Positions 53,825 through 63,353 of a stretch of DNA of 64,000 nt are shown piece after piece (positions within the stretch are counted from its first letter, which is position 1; every line of letters begins with the position of its first letter). The notes below the pieces were generated by a model. It had not been told where the DNA came from, searched no databases, and saw only the letters and a program-made list of their open reading frames with translations. The translations under genes were made by a program, and so were the position numbers. Source of the stretch: Macrolepiota albuminosa (Eukaryota; Basidiomycota; Agaricomycetes; Agaricales; Agaricaceae); contig JAMWFC010000031.1 in NCBI GenBank assembly GCA_027475525.1, positions 124,001 to 188,000 of the forward strand, given 5' to 3'.

Positions 53825-55357
53825 ATGGCGACAGTCCTAACCTTGCCCATCACTGCTCCTGTTCTGCCCAAGGACTATGTGCCCCCGGTAGCATCGTCCA
53901 GCTCGCGTCTCTCTGCGCCCCATCCCACAGGGCATCGTGTTCTTCTCCCTGTCGGCCATGCCCACCTTGATCATCTCCGTCTTTCTCTCCTTCATGCACA
54001 CGATTTTGACTCTTTTGATGCTCAGACTGCGACAGAACGTGAGGCAAAAGCCCAGCTCCTTGCAGCAGAAGGTGCTACAGAAGATGATCTGGGAGTCGGC
54101 GATGAGGAAGAAAGCCACGAGCTTCTAGCTCTCGATCCCAAGGAGTGGAAGGTTCATATGTTTTGATACACGATACAACTGTATTGACACCGACGCAGAA
54201 ACAAGACCACTACGCGGTCCTCGGGCTCTCCAAATTTCGCTACCTCGCAACGGCTGAACAAATCAAAATTGCTCGTATGTCTTTCCATATCAAGTCAAAA
54301 ATCGCCTTTTTTCTTAAACACAATGATTGCAGACCGCAAGAAAGTTCTTAAGCACCACCCGGACAAGAAAGCTTCCAGTGTCCCCTCCGAAACCATTCTC
54401 GGTATCAACACCGCTCGCAACACAAACGACGACGCCTTCTTCAAGTGCATTCAAAAAGCCCATGAGGTCCTCACTAACTCCGAAAAACGACGCCAATTCG
54501 ACAGTGTCGACCCCGAATTCCTTGAATTAGAAGATCACCTCACCGGCATAACAGAGAAGGAATTTAAGGCCAAAAAACTCGATTTCTTCAAAACGTTTGC
54601 TCCTATATACGACTTGTATATGCGTTTCTCGCGTGTACAGCCTGTTCCAGGCCTTGGGGCAATAGACGCGACCAAGGATGAGGTAGAGGGATTCTACGAT
54701 TTCTGGTATAACTTTGATAGTTGGCGGAGCTTCGAGTGGTATGATAAGGAGGTTAATGAGGGTAGCGACAGGTGCGTTCATTGAACCTCTTCCGTGGTTA
54801 TCCTTGTCGAATCCTGTCTTCGGTAGCCGTGACGACAAGCGTTACACTGAAAAGAAGAACAAATCCGAGCGCGCACGCAGAAAGAAGGAAGACACCGCCA
54901 AGCTCCGGATGCTTGTCGATCTCACGCTCAGGTATACCTCCCCTCTCCTCGTTTCTCCCTCCCTAACCACCTTCCAATCAGCCTTGACCCCCGCATCAAA
55001 CTGATCAAACAGCAAGAAAAAGAGGCCCGCGAAGCCAAAAAGGCCGCTGGGGTTGGAAAGCCCCTCAAAAAGACCAAAGCCCAAGAAGAGGAGGAGAAAA
55101 GGAAGGCCGAGGAAGAGAAGAAAGCAAAGGAGGAGGCGGAAAAGGTTCGTCTGGTCCCCTTTTCGTTTCTTTTGCTGCTTCTCTTGGTTTTTCTGTCTTT
55201 TCTGTTTTCTTTCCTATTTGGGGCGCTCAAAACTGACAATGTTAACTAGGCTGAACGTGAAGCATCGAAGAAAGCCAAAGCGGCTGCTGCGAATGCCGCG
55301 AAGAAGGCGAGAAGGGCTGCTCGTGCTGCTGAGGAGGCCGCCTCTACGGCAGCTTGA
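53825..55357 (+). CDS. ZUO1: Zuotin-type J-protein (ribosome-associated complex)
   Basis: Hsp40 that, with the Hsp70 Ssz1, forms the ribosome-associated complex and stimulates Ssb-type Hsp70 on nascent chains. ATG 53825. Exons: 53825-54151, 54199-54274, 54333-54771, 54827-54931, 54982-55144, 55250-55357; 405 aa. The N-terminal LDPKEWKKQDHYAVLGL leads into the J domain (residues about 110-190) with the HPD in KKVLKHHPDKK. The zuotin homology domain follows: KKLDFFKTFAPIYDLYMRFS, PVPGLGAIDATKDEVEGFYDFWYNFDSWR, then RDDKRYTEKKNKSERARRKKED and LVDLTLSLDPRIKLIKQQEK. The end is a long Lys/Glu/Ala charged segment that in yeast binds the ribosome. The C-terminal four-helix bundle of yeast Zuo1 is not seen: the frame ends soon after the charged region. 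In-frame sequence upstream of 53825 runs through the tRNA-Asn gene and is not used. Confidence 0.88.
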
Positions 55358-55622
55358 AGTTCTCGTTGAACGTATACAGTAATACAATTACCCTCATACC
55401 GTCTTGGATGCATACAACCATGATTAGAATTGCATGATCTAGATCCTCAAATGCATCGTCTTGCACATGATGGAGCTTAAAATGCCGAACAAGCTGTCAA
55501 GCGCCCATCTACTAGGAACGTATGCCGGTGCCCACATGATTCTTTCTGATTAATCATGGTTCAAATGACAACCTTGAGAGAAAGTTATAATCGACCTCAA
55601 ACGTAACATCTACAGCTCTCCA

Positions 55623-55944
55623 ATGAGTCAAACCGACTACCGCTACTGGCTCTTCCCCAACAACACTGTGATTTTCGCCTTTACACCATGGGAAGAGCTT
55701 CCCTCCCGATCCATTAAGATCATTGAGATGCAGGACTACAGGTTAAAATCGCTTGAAGGACTGGTGATCAACACGAAGGCCGCATGGAATAGGATACAAG
55801 CATCTGATTACGGCGATCTTGGTCCGTCTTGTTTGGGTAGATGTGTTTTTTCTTCCGTTATCGCGGGGATTCACGTGTACGAACAACGTTGCAGGTCGGT
55901 TAGAAGAGTTTAAGTCAGACGCAAAAAAAAGTCTTGAAAAATAG
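55623..55944 (+). CDS. Small hypothetical protein, 2 exons
   Basis: Exons 55623-55836 and 55895-55944 join as LG|RLEEFKSDAKK and end at TAG 55942-55944, about 90 aa. No family recognised; there is no signal peptide or membrane helix. The end of exon 1, the intron and the start of exon 2 recur about 150 bp downstream with altered exon sequence (see next entry), which supports the intron boundaries GTAGATG...GTTGCAG. Confidence 0.5.
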
Positions 55945-56106
55945 GATACAAGGATCTGATTCGGGTTACAACAAAGGCGGTTCCAATCCGTCTTATTTGG
56001 GTAGATGTGTTTTTTCTTTCGTTATCGCGGGAATTCACGTGTAATGAACAACGTTGCAGGTCGGTTAGAAGAGTTCACACCTCCCAGGGAATTACTTACC
56101 CCGTAA
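55945..56106 (+). repeat. Tandem copy of the small gene's exon-intron-exon unit
   Basis: GGATACAAGGATCTGATT... corresponds to 55791 onward. The segment TTTGGGTAGATGTGTTTTTTCTTTCG through GTTGCAGGTCGGTTAGAAGAGTT matches 55832-55911 closely, while the preceding exon part differs by an insertion. The second 3' exon would read RLEEFTPPREL to a TAA at about 56104. It may be an alternative terminal exon or a decayed duplicate. Confidence 0.55.
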
Positions 56107-56758
56107 TCTGTCAGTCGGATATACAGAACCTTTCCCGATCGAGGAGTACACGTACCCCTTATACCTACTTGCGATTGACTCTCACTTACGACCCCCTGGT
56201 AAAAATCCCTATTTCGTTGATCACGTACTACTAGTTGTTATGATAAGCGGACGTATACCACGGATATATGATTTCTCCCCTCACAGTATAAAAACTTGAT
56301 GTATATACTCTCCTACACTGCATGAAAATCACTATGGCCTGCCCGCCCGTTAATTCAATCATGACTGGCCTTACTAATTAGGCGACCAGACTATTCAAAT
56401 AGCTTTTACATTGTTTCTCCTTGATGTATGCAAGGTCTGAAGTGACGACTTCGGAGGAAAGGCACGCATGATAGCAGCGTTGTCTTATAAAATCGTGAGG
56501 TCAATCACTTTTTTGTTGGAAAAGTAGTTTCAACGATCGCCAGTTCGAGAATTATACAATGTCCAGTGTAGAACAGGAGAAAAAACTTAAAGACGTCTGG
56601 GGACGCATCCTCTGAGCCTGCCCCTTTACTCGAGGCAGCGAAAGGTGTCAAAAGGATATATGAAAAGCCTCATTGCGTTGACAATCGACATTGACATATT
56701 CTGGCTCTGTTCATGAAGGGTTGAGGCAGGATCTCGTTATCAAGTTGTACCAGCTATT
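56107..56758. other. Intergenic region, no gene seen
   Basis: No frame with recognisable motifs and no tRNA or repeat. It contains the 3' flank of the caspase-domain gene on the minus strand. Confidence 0.4.
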
Positions 56759-58829
56759 TTATCTACCCTTCCTCTGGATGATAGGGATGGTGAGAGCACC
56801 CCAACGTCCTCGCTTTCGAGGGGTGAAAATGCTGGAACGAGCACACTCGAAGGGCGAAGGCTGGCTTATTCCGACAGAGTAGTCAACATATTCTGCTGAG
56901 ACGTAGAGCTTTAAAAAGCCGACGTCTACGTTTTGATTTTCTCGTAGATAATATGTGTAAGGAGCCCAACCACCATCGCCGAAGCCGATGGACAATGATT
57001 CATTCGGTGGAAGAGAGAAGTCAGCTTGACTTCGTGCAGCTGTGGCGGGCAGATAATATGCGACTATCGGAGCCATTTGTTAAAAATTACATTGAAGCAC
57101 AACGTTCGAAGTAATCACCAATGCTCAAATCACTGATATCCATGTAGAAGAGAGCTACATATAGAGGTTTGTTCGAAGCGTTGACGATCCTATAGCCGTA
57201 CGGAGCATATTCTTCGACATCGATGAATATTGTACCATTAATATTCAGATTTTGACCGCTTGGCTGAGGGACGAATATCTCGCCCAAGTCATCCGTCATT
57301 TCTACTCTGAAGCACTCGACCTTGATATTCTTGGTCAACGAATCGTCTTTATTTGAGTGGCGCAGATGCCAATAGAAATCGGCTGCACTGCGTAGAATGG
57401 AAAGGAGGAACTTGGTTTCGTCAGGCCGAATGTTATAAAACGGCATGTAGTCCAAACCATACTGAGAGCATACAGCATCCTTTATTTCGAACCTGACTAG
57501 GCCACCTTGTGTCCTAATAACAAGATCTGGCTTGTCATCGCTGGGAACAAAATGGAAAGACCGCTGATAATCGTTCATATCAGAGTCGAGTTCGCACAAA
57601 AGGTCGAGGAAGGCATCTGTAGGCTCAATGAAAAGACGAAGATCTCTCCTTTTTCCGGCACGTGTTTGGACTGCGTATGCTGGCCCAGGAAGATCAAAGG
57701 GAGCACCACCGGTAACGCAACATCGGGAGGTGAATGGAGCCGTTCTTAAAACCACAACAGAACCAGCAATGGATGTCAAAAGTTTATCAAAATAAACAAG
57801 AAATTCAGCTTCATGAGCAATCCCGTGAGCTTCTCCTGCTTCCAAAGTATACTCTCTTGACTGGCCCAGTCTTGTATGAATAGTATATACAGGATGCCGG
57901 GTCCGAAATTTCGCACCAAAGAGCATGCGATTCTGATTGACACCTTCACATTGTGGATTTTGCCTAAGAGACAAAAATAATGAAGTCGAAACACCGTATA
58001 TGAACGTGCTCACAAAGGAAGGTGAGGTATGCGCGTGATTACATCCGAATAGGTGAGAGTGTAGATACCTTCCTGTCTGAGCAAGGTCAGAAGGGCCCGC
58101 GTGAAGAATCCGTGACCGTGGCTTTCATATGCAACCTGTTTTCGTTGGCAGGCTGCTAGTAGGATGTGAGAATTCATTCCTGTCTCCGCAGCTCTTGAGC
58201 GGGTCTGTATTTCACCCGCGAAGATATCTTCAGGGATAGTGTAATTGGACGGTAATTCAAGACCCCGGATAGCAAGTAATGAATCGCTCGGATTCTGCCT
58301 AGTTGCGGAGCCAGAATGGCAACAGTCAAGTATAACAGTCTGCGCAGTAGTTAAGAAATAAATTCCCAAGTCAAGCAAAGGAGCAATCACTATATTATCT
58401 GATTTTTTTGTGGCGATATCGGCAAGAATATGAGAGAGTGTTATATCGAAGATACCCTGTCTCTGAGCATTCTGAGATCCCCTTAATTCAAAATCATGAG
58501 GTAGGAGCATCTGGATCTTGCCATTCGCATTGTTGGTCTTCCTAACGGCGATCGGCGCTGGCGCTTCACTACCATGGCCTGCATAATATACGAGAATAGG
58601 GTCCTGTGCGCTAATGGCGTTGTGATGGGCAAGATTGCGCATGGCCGTCAAAATTGCTTCCCGCGTCGCTCCTTCGTCGCGCAGATTTACAACACGATCC
58701 TTTGGTACACCGACCTCCGAGGTCAGGAATCGTTCTACTGCGTTCGCATCGTTGACGGCACAACAGAGATCTGGAATATCAGGATCTGTGTACTTGTTTA
58801 TTCCGATGATCAAGGCGAAAAGAGGAAGA
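56759..58829 (-). CDS. Caspase-domain (metacaspase-like, C14) protein A, start codon uncertain
   Basis: Cysteine peptidase with an N-terminal caspase fold and a large C-terminal region of unknown role. Exons: 58829-58391, 58339-58014, 57963-57119, 57063-56759. Motifs: LFALIIGINKY, ILVYYAGHGSEAPAP (catalytic His) and TVILDCCHSGSATR (catalytic Cys), then HILLAACQRKQVA and GFFTRALLTLL closing the p10-like part. Exon 3 (845 nt) and exon 4 hold a C-terminal region with CEGVNQNRMLF, YTLEAGEAHGIA, a middle part, SIVAYYLP, LSIGFGDGG and VGFLKLYVS. No ATG precedes the domain in frame: the place matching paralog B's start reads ATC, followed by a stop and a 1-nt frame change. A possible alternative is an upstream exon, ATG 58988 to 58906, joined over a 76-nt intron (ACTAAG branch site, TTGCAG acceptor), giving 665 aa. 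Otherwise it is a pseudogene. Confidence 0.75.
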
Positions 58830-58861
58830 CTGCAACACGTTCTTAGTTTCCGTTCTCAACG

Positions 58862-59158
58862 ATGGACCTGACGGAGCAGTCAGTCTACCTTGTGACGTTC
58901 ACTACTTGGGAAGGCGTAGGTTTATTGACGCTGGAGGCTGCTCGTAAACACTGGAAGAAGACAAAAGGGAAACGAAGGACGCACACATGCTGCGATCCGG
59001 AATCTTCGGTGGACGATACTTTACTTTCTTCCGACACTCTCACAAGACTAGAGATGATTGCAAAGTCAGCAGGTTTGAAAGAGGTTAGGTCGATTTCTGA
59101 CGTTTTCGAAGAAGGTATCCTAAGCCGAGTCTGTCAGCAGTGTAGTACTCGCAAATGA
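58862..59158 (+). CDS. Small hypothetical ORF head-to-head with caspase gene A
   Basis: 98 codons from ATG 58862, no introns, rich in Lys, Ser and Thr; CCDPESSVDDTLLSSDTLTR and CQQCSTRK are notable. No family recognised. It overlaps the only available upstream exon of caspase gene A on the opposite strand, so both cannot be strongly expressed in a simple way. It may be a chance frame. Confidence 0.25.
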   Translation: MDLTEQSVYLVTFTTWEGVGLLTLEAARKHWKKTKGKRRTHTCCDPESSVDDTLLSSDTLTRLEMIAKSAGLKEVRSISDVFEEGILSRVCQQCSTRK

Positions 59159-60268
59159 AGACACGGACTTAAGCAGATGCCTGAAAAAATCTGCAACCTT
59201 GTTAGTGTAAACGTGGGACCAAGGTAGAAACATCCTGCTGTAAGGAGGATAACATGGGTAGCTTGGATCCCAACTTCATAGGAATATGCATTGAGAATTT
59301 CGTTAGTTCGGTCCGGTCTGTGGACAAATCATGTTACATAATCGTTCATTGCCATTTTTGGAAGAGCTTTTCCGAACTGTGATTCAACGTGCTTCAGCTG
59401 TTCCCCGTCTACTACCAACGCGGTAGTGCTTCGATCCTTTATTTGTGTCGTGGCTCCTCAGGATTGCTTCCACCTTACTCTCAGAATAAGACTTTTCATT
59501 ACAATCCTTGATGCAGTTGTGACGATGCGACGCGACCAAGGACACGATTATGTGTAGACTCGAGAATTTTCGGACTTTTCTGGACAGCCTGTCATCTGAT
59601 GCATGGTCATGGGATTTCCTTCTTTTTCGCTTTGTTTTGTCTTAATACTGGTGCCTGAATTGTAAGCATTCTGTGTTCAAGTCTACTGTCAGTTCACCGA
59701 ATTTATGATTCTTCTGGCTTTTAGTTTGTTCCTACCTCAACTGCACCTTTTCCTCCTGCAGCCCTTTGTGCCTATTCGCCGTAGATGTCGACGAACATAA
59801 CTCTTCAGAGGCGCCGGGTTAGTACAGTGGATGCGGGTTTAACTGACTCGAAACAGTGAGGCCAACCTCGTGCGACTAGCTCCCACGGCTGCTCGGATTT
59901 CTCGTCTTCTGATAACACGTCCATTTGTGCGGTTCTCGGTGCAAATGAGCAGATTGGTTGAGTAAACGCTCTACTTCCGAATGGGCCAAAGCCGAAGGTC
60001 TCCCGTGAAGCGCACAGCATCAATATATCGTCGGTCGTACTACTAGTAAAAGCTGTGTATTGGGGCAGGCCCAGATGTATGTCTCTAGTATGATTGAACC
60101 AATTGTCATTCATTCTTACATTCTCGTATCCTCACTATCATACATACTCTATACTCTACTGATTCTCGAGAGTGTTGGATAAAGCAGGTGACTAAAATGA
60201 AATATCAAAAAAGGAGTAAAACGAGAACAAGATAGTAATATGCAAAGAAACATTGAGATTGCGACTAA
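59159..60268. other. Intergenic region between the caspase genes
   Basis: About 1.1 kb between the presumed 5' end of gene A and the 3' end of gene B. A 102-codon frame on the minus strand (59805-60113) has no recognised motif and is probably chance. No repeat or RNA gene seen. Confidence 0.4.
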
Positions 60269-62360
60269 TCATTTCTCCTGTTTTTTCTGAACGATTGGGA
60301 TAATCATCGTACCCCAGATTTCTGTCTTGTTTTTGTTTTTTTTATAGAAGCTCGAGGCCCGGTTGTCGCCACGTCCGAAAGGTGATGGTTGACATATAAA
60401 GGAATAGTCGATATGTCTCGTTGAGACGTAAAGTTTCAGGAATCCGATGTCGATAGTTTGATTTTTTCTCACATAATATATAGGGGGGTCCCAACCACCA
60501 TCACCAAACCCAATGGTCAGAAAACCCTCTGCTGGGAGGGATTCGGCTTTTTCCTTGGCCGTTGGGGGCAAATAGTATGACTCTTTGAAGGACATCCATT
60601 AGAATTGGCTCGAAGAAAGGAAGAGAGAGTCACCGATTTTCAAATCGCTTATATCGAAATATATGAGTGCTACATGTAGCGGGAACTTGAGTTTATTCCT
60701 GATTCTGTAACCGTAAGGTTCATCCTCGTTTTCATTGTCGCCAACGTGGATTGTTATCTTCCCTCCGATGTTCAGATTTGCACCACTCTCAGGAACTAAC
60801 AGATCTAGGTTGCTAGGGTCCTCATGGAGTCTGAAACACTCGACGTCGACCTTTCCATCCAAAGAATTGTTTGAGCCGCGTAGGTCCAGACGACCATAGA
60901 AGTCGGCAGCACTACTTAGGATGTCAAGGACCTTGTCAGAGTTGTCGACTTCAATGTCAAATGGCATGTGTTTCAAGCCATGGTCGCAGCATGTCTTGTT
61001 CCCGATTTTGAACCGAAATTTTCCGTTAGACGTGCTGATACCCAAATCCTCATCTCCGGCGCCGACAAGGCGTACAGAATGCATACTGAAATCGTCCAGT
61101 AGAGGATGAATCAGTTGCATTAGCTGCGCATAATACTGATCGGTTTGATCAATAAAGAGACGAAGTTTTTCTGGGCGGGATATCTGGACTGCATATGCAG
61201 CATGGGAAATCATACATGGAGATTTGTTGGTAGAGCATTGAGAGGTGAATGTATGGAGTTCTGACACGACAACGCGACCAATGGAGGAATTTAAATGTTC
61301 ATCAGAATAAACGTCGAACTCAGCTCGATTCGTTATGCCATGGGCTTTACCTGCTTCCAGGGTAAATTGATTTGACCTTTCGGGATGTGGTTGAAGATTA
61401 AACACTACGGGACGCGGTTCAACGTCGAATGTGAAGAGGATGCGATTTGAATTGACACCTTCGCAGCGTGGAGTCTGCCTAAAAATGCAGGCGGTATAGA
61501 AACACTGGTTAAGGCGGGCCAAAGGAGATGACTTACGAAGGAAGTTGGCGCATACGCATTATTACATCCTTATAATTGAGTCTATTGATGTCTTCTTCCA
61601 ATAGCAGGCGTAGAAGCTCATGGGTGAAATCTCCATGACCTCCATCCTCTGAAGCTTTCTGATGCGGCTCACAAGCTGCTAACAAGACGTGTGACTTGAG
61701 GCCTCCCTTTTGATGTCGTAAACCGAACTCTCGTTCTTTCAAAAAGAGATGGGCGGGGATAGTATAGTTGGGTAAGTCGACGCCACGGACAGTCGAAGCA
61801 TTTCTAGTCCCAGATCCAGAGTGGCAACAGTCGAAGATGACAGTCTGTTCTATTCAGTGTGAAATCTTGGAAATTGGCAAGGAATGACTAACGATATTAT
61901 CCGACTTTTTAGAGGCGATTTCGGAGAGAAGTAAGGAGATTGTCATGTCGAGAATTCCTTGGCCTGGAGCATTGTTTGACCCATTTGAGATGAAATCATG
62001 AGGTAGGAGCATTTGGACCTTGCCATTTGCACTGCTGGTTGACCAACCATATGGTGCCGGTGCTTCACCACCATGTCCAGCATAATATATGAGAATGGGA
62101 TCATGTTTACTGATCACTGGATTATTGGCAAGGTTTTCCATAGCTGATATGATAGCCTCCCGTGTCGCCTTTTCATCACGCAGATTAGCAATGCGATCCC
62201 TCGGGATGCGAAATCTTGAGATCAAAAAGTTTTCGACTTCATTGGCATCGTTTTTCGCAAAGCGAAGATCAACGATATTAGGATCTCTGTATTCATCTAT
62301 TCCAATTATTAAAGCGAAGATAGGGGGGCTACGATTGCTCTCAGCACCGTTTTCGACCAT
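60269..62360 (-). CDS. Caspase-domain (metacaspase-like, C14) protein B
   Basis: Paralog of A with a clear start (ATG 62360, MVENGAESNRSPPIFALIIG). Exons: 62360-61893, 61844-61537, 61478-60634, 60582-60269; 644 aa. All three introns are at the same positions and phases as in A, and exon 3 is 845 nt in both. Catalytic His96 is in LIYYAGHGGEAPAP; catalytic Cys163 is in TVIFDCCHSGSGTR. The p10-like part has HVLLAACEPHQKASEDGGHGDF. The C-terminal region has CEGVNSNRILF, FTLEAGKAHGI, IESYYLP, LTIGFGDGGWDPP and IGFLKLYVSTRHIDYS, probably a beta-rich domain. No Pro/Gln-rich prodomain of yeast type I metacaspases. Without splicing the frame has an in-frame stop at 60599, which intron 3 removes. Substrate and role are unknown; fungal relatives are linked by inference to cell death or self/non-self responses. 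Confidence 0.85.
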
Positions 62361-63020
62361 GATTTACAAATTATACCTTTTGCTAGACATATCTTCAACA
62401 GCTATGGTTTCGGCAGTAATGGAGACTCGCGAGTAGCAGTGATAGCAAAATATTCCAATGCAACCTCTTGAAACGTAAGATGAGCCAAATTTGAAGATGT
62501 GTATGACCACGGAGATTTATGTAGGCACCTGGGAGTCACAATCCATCAATCTCACAACCTGTCTCTGGTGGGAGAAGACAATGCTAAGCTTAGTCGCTTG
62601 TCTTGACACCCTTAACTTTTTCATCGTGAGATATATTGTTGCTTGAGATTCCTTGGGTGTCAATTGTTGCATACAAATAACGAGTGCTTTTCCTTCTGGA
62701 AAATGAGGGAACATGATGTTTCATTGCCACTCTTGTATGAAACATTGTAGGACCTACTCCTTTTGTGTGTGGTGGAAAGCTTTGTATTCACCTGAAACCT
62801 TTGAGCATGCAGGAACATTCCTTCTGATAGTGGTGCTGTTTGAAGTATCTAGTGTCTTATGTTTGTCATGTTTTCTATATGCGTACGGTTTCTTTGCATC
62901 GCATATTGAGCTTCCTCGACTGGATTCAGTAGTCGTAAGACCATAAGGTCGCAACTTTTGGCGGGGTTTGATAGTCATATACGAGGGAGACGTCAGTTGC
63001 ATCTCCTTGCTAGGAACCTG
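62361..63020. other. 5' flank of caspase gene B and sequence before the Copia LTR
   Basis: The promoter of gene B should lie in 62361-62500. Two minus-strand frames (62517-62714 and 62754-63002) show no recognised domain. The second may be leftover transposon sequence. Confidence 0.35.
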
Positions 63021-63276
63021 TGTTGAAGTCAGAGGGGTGTCAGCTCGTGACGCCCCCAGATTACAACAAGTACATACATCACTAGTTTAGTTCCGCACTG
63101 TTCTGTAGAAGATTACTATCGTAGCCAATACACTCGCTCGCGGTCATTCGTGTTCGGCGCATCGTGTGCGTCTCTGTGGGCCTGAAAAGGTCTCTTGTGT
63201 CTCTCTCGTGTTCATCTCGTGTCACTCTCGTGTTCCCTCGCGCAGTCTCGCGCCTCTCGCGTTTATTCCCGCAACA
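63021..63276 (+). repeat. 5' LTR of a second Copia element
   Basis: TGTTGAAGTC...CCCGCAACA, 256 bp with TGTTG/CAACA terminal inverted repeats, followed at once by GGTTATGGGCCCCGG. Unrelated in sequence to the LTR of the 37.9-43.0 kb element. It contains runs of TCTCGTGT repeats. The 3' end of the element lies beyond the window. Confidence 0.75.
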
Positions 63277-63291
63277 GGTTATGGGCCCCGG
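63277..63291 (+). promoter_or_regulatory. Primer binding site of second Copia element
   Basis: GGTTATGGGCCCCGG directly after the LTR. Nearly the same word follows the LTR of the first Copia element and resembles the half-tRNAiMet primer site of copia-type elements. Confidence 0.7.
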
Positions 63292-63353
63292 CCCCAAACT
63301 TAATCAAAACCATCGCTGCTTCTTTGCTTTTCTCACACGTCATTCTCGCTATC

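Noticed and set aside
60599..60601. In-frame TAA in caspase gene B as an inactivating stop
   Set aside because: It falls inside an intron (60583-60633) whose position and phase match the third intron of paralog A. Splicing restores the conserved SYYLP segment.
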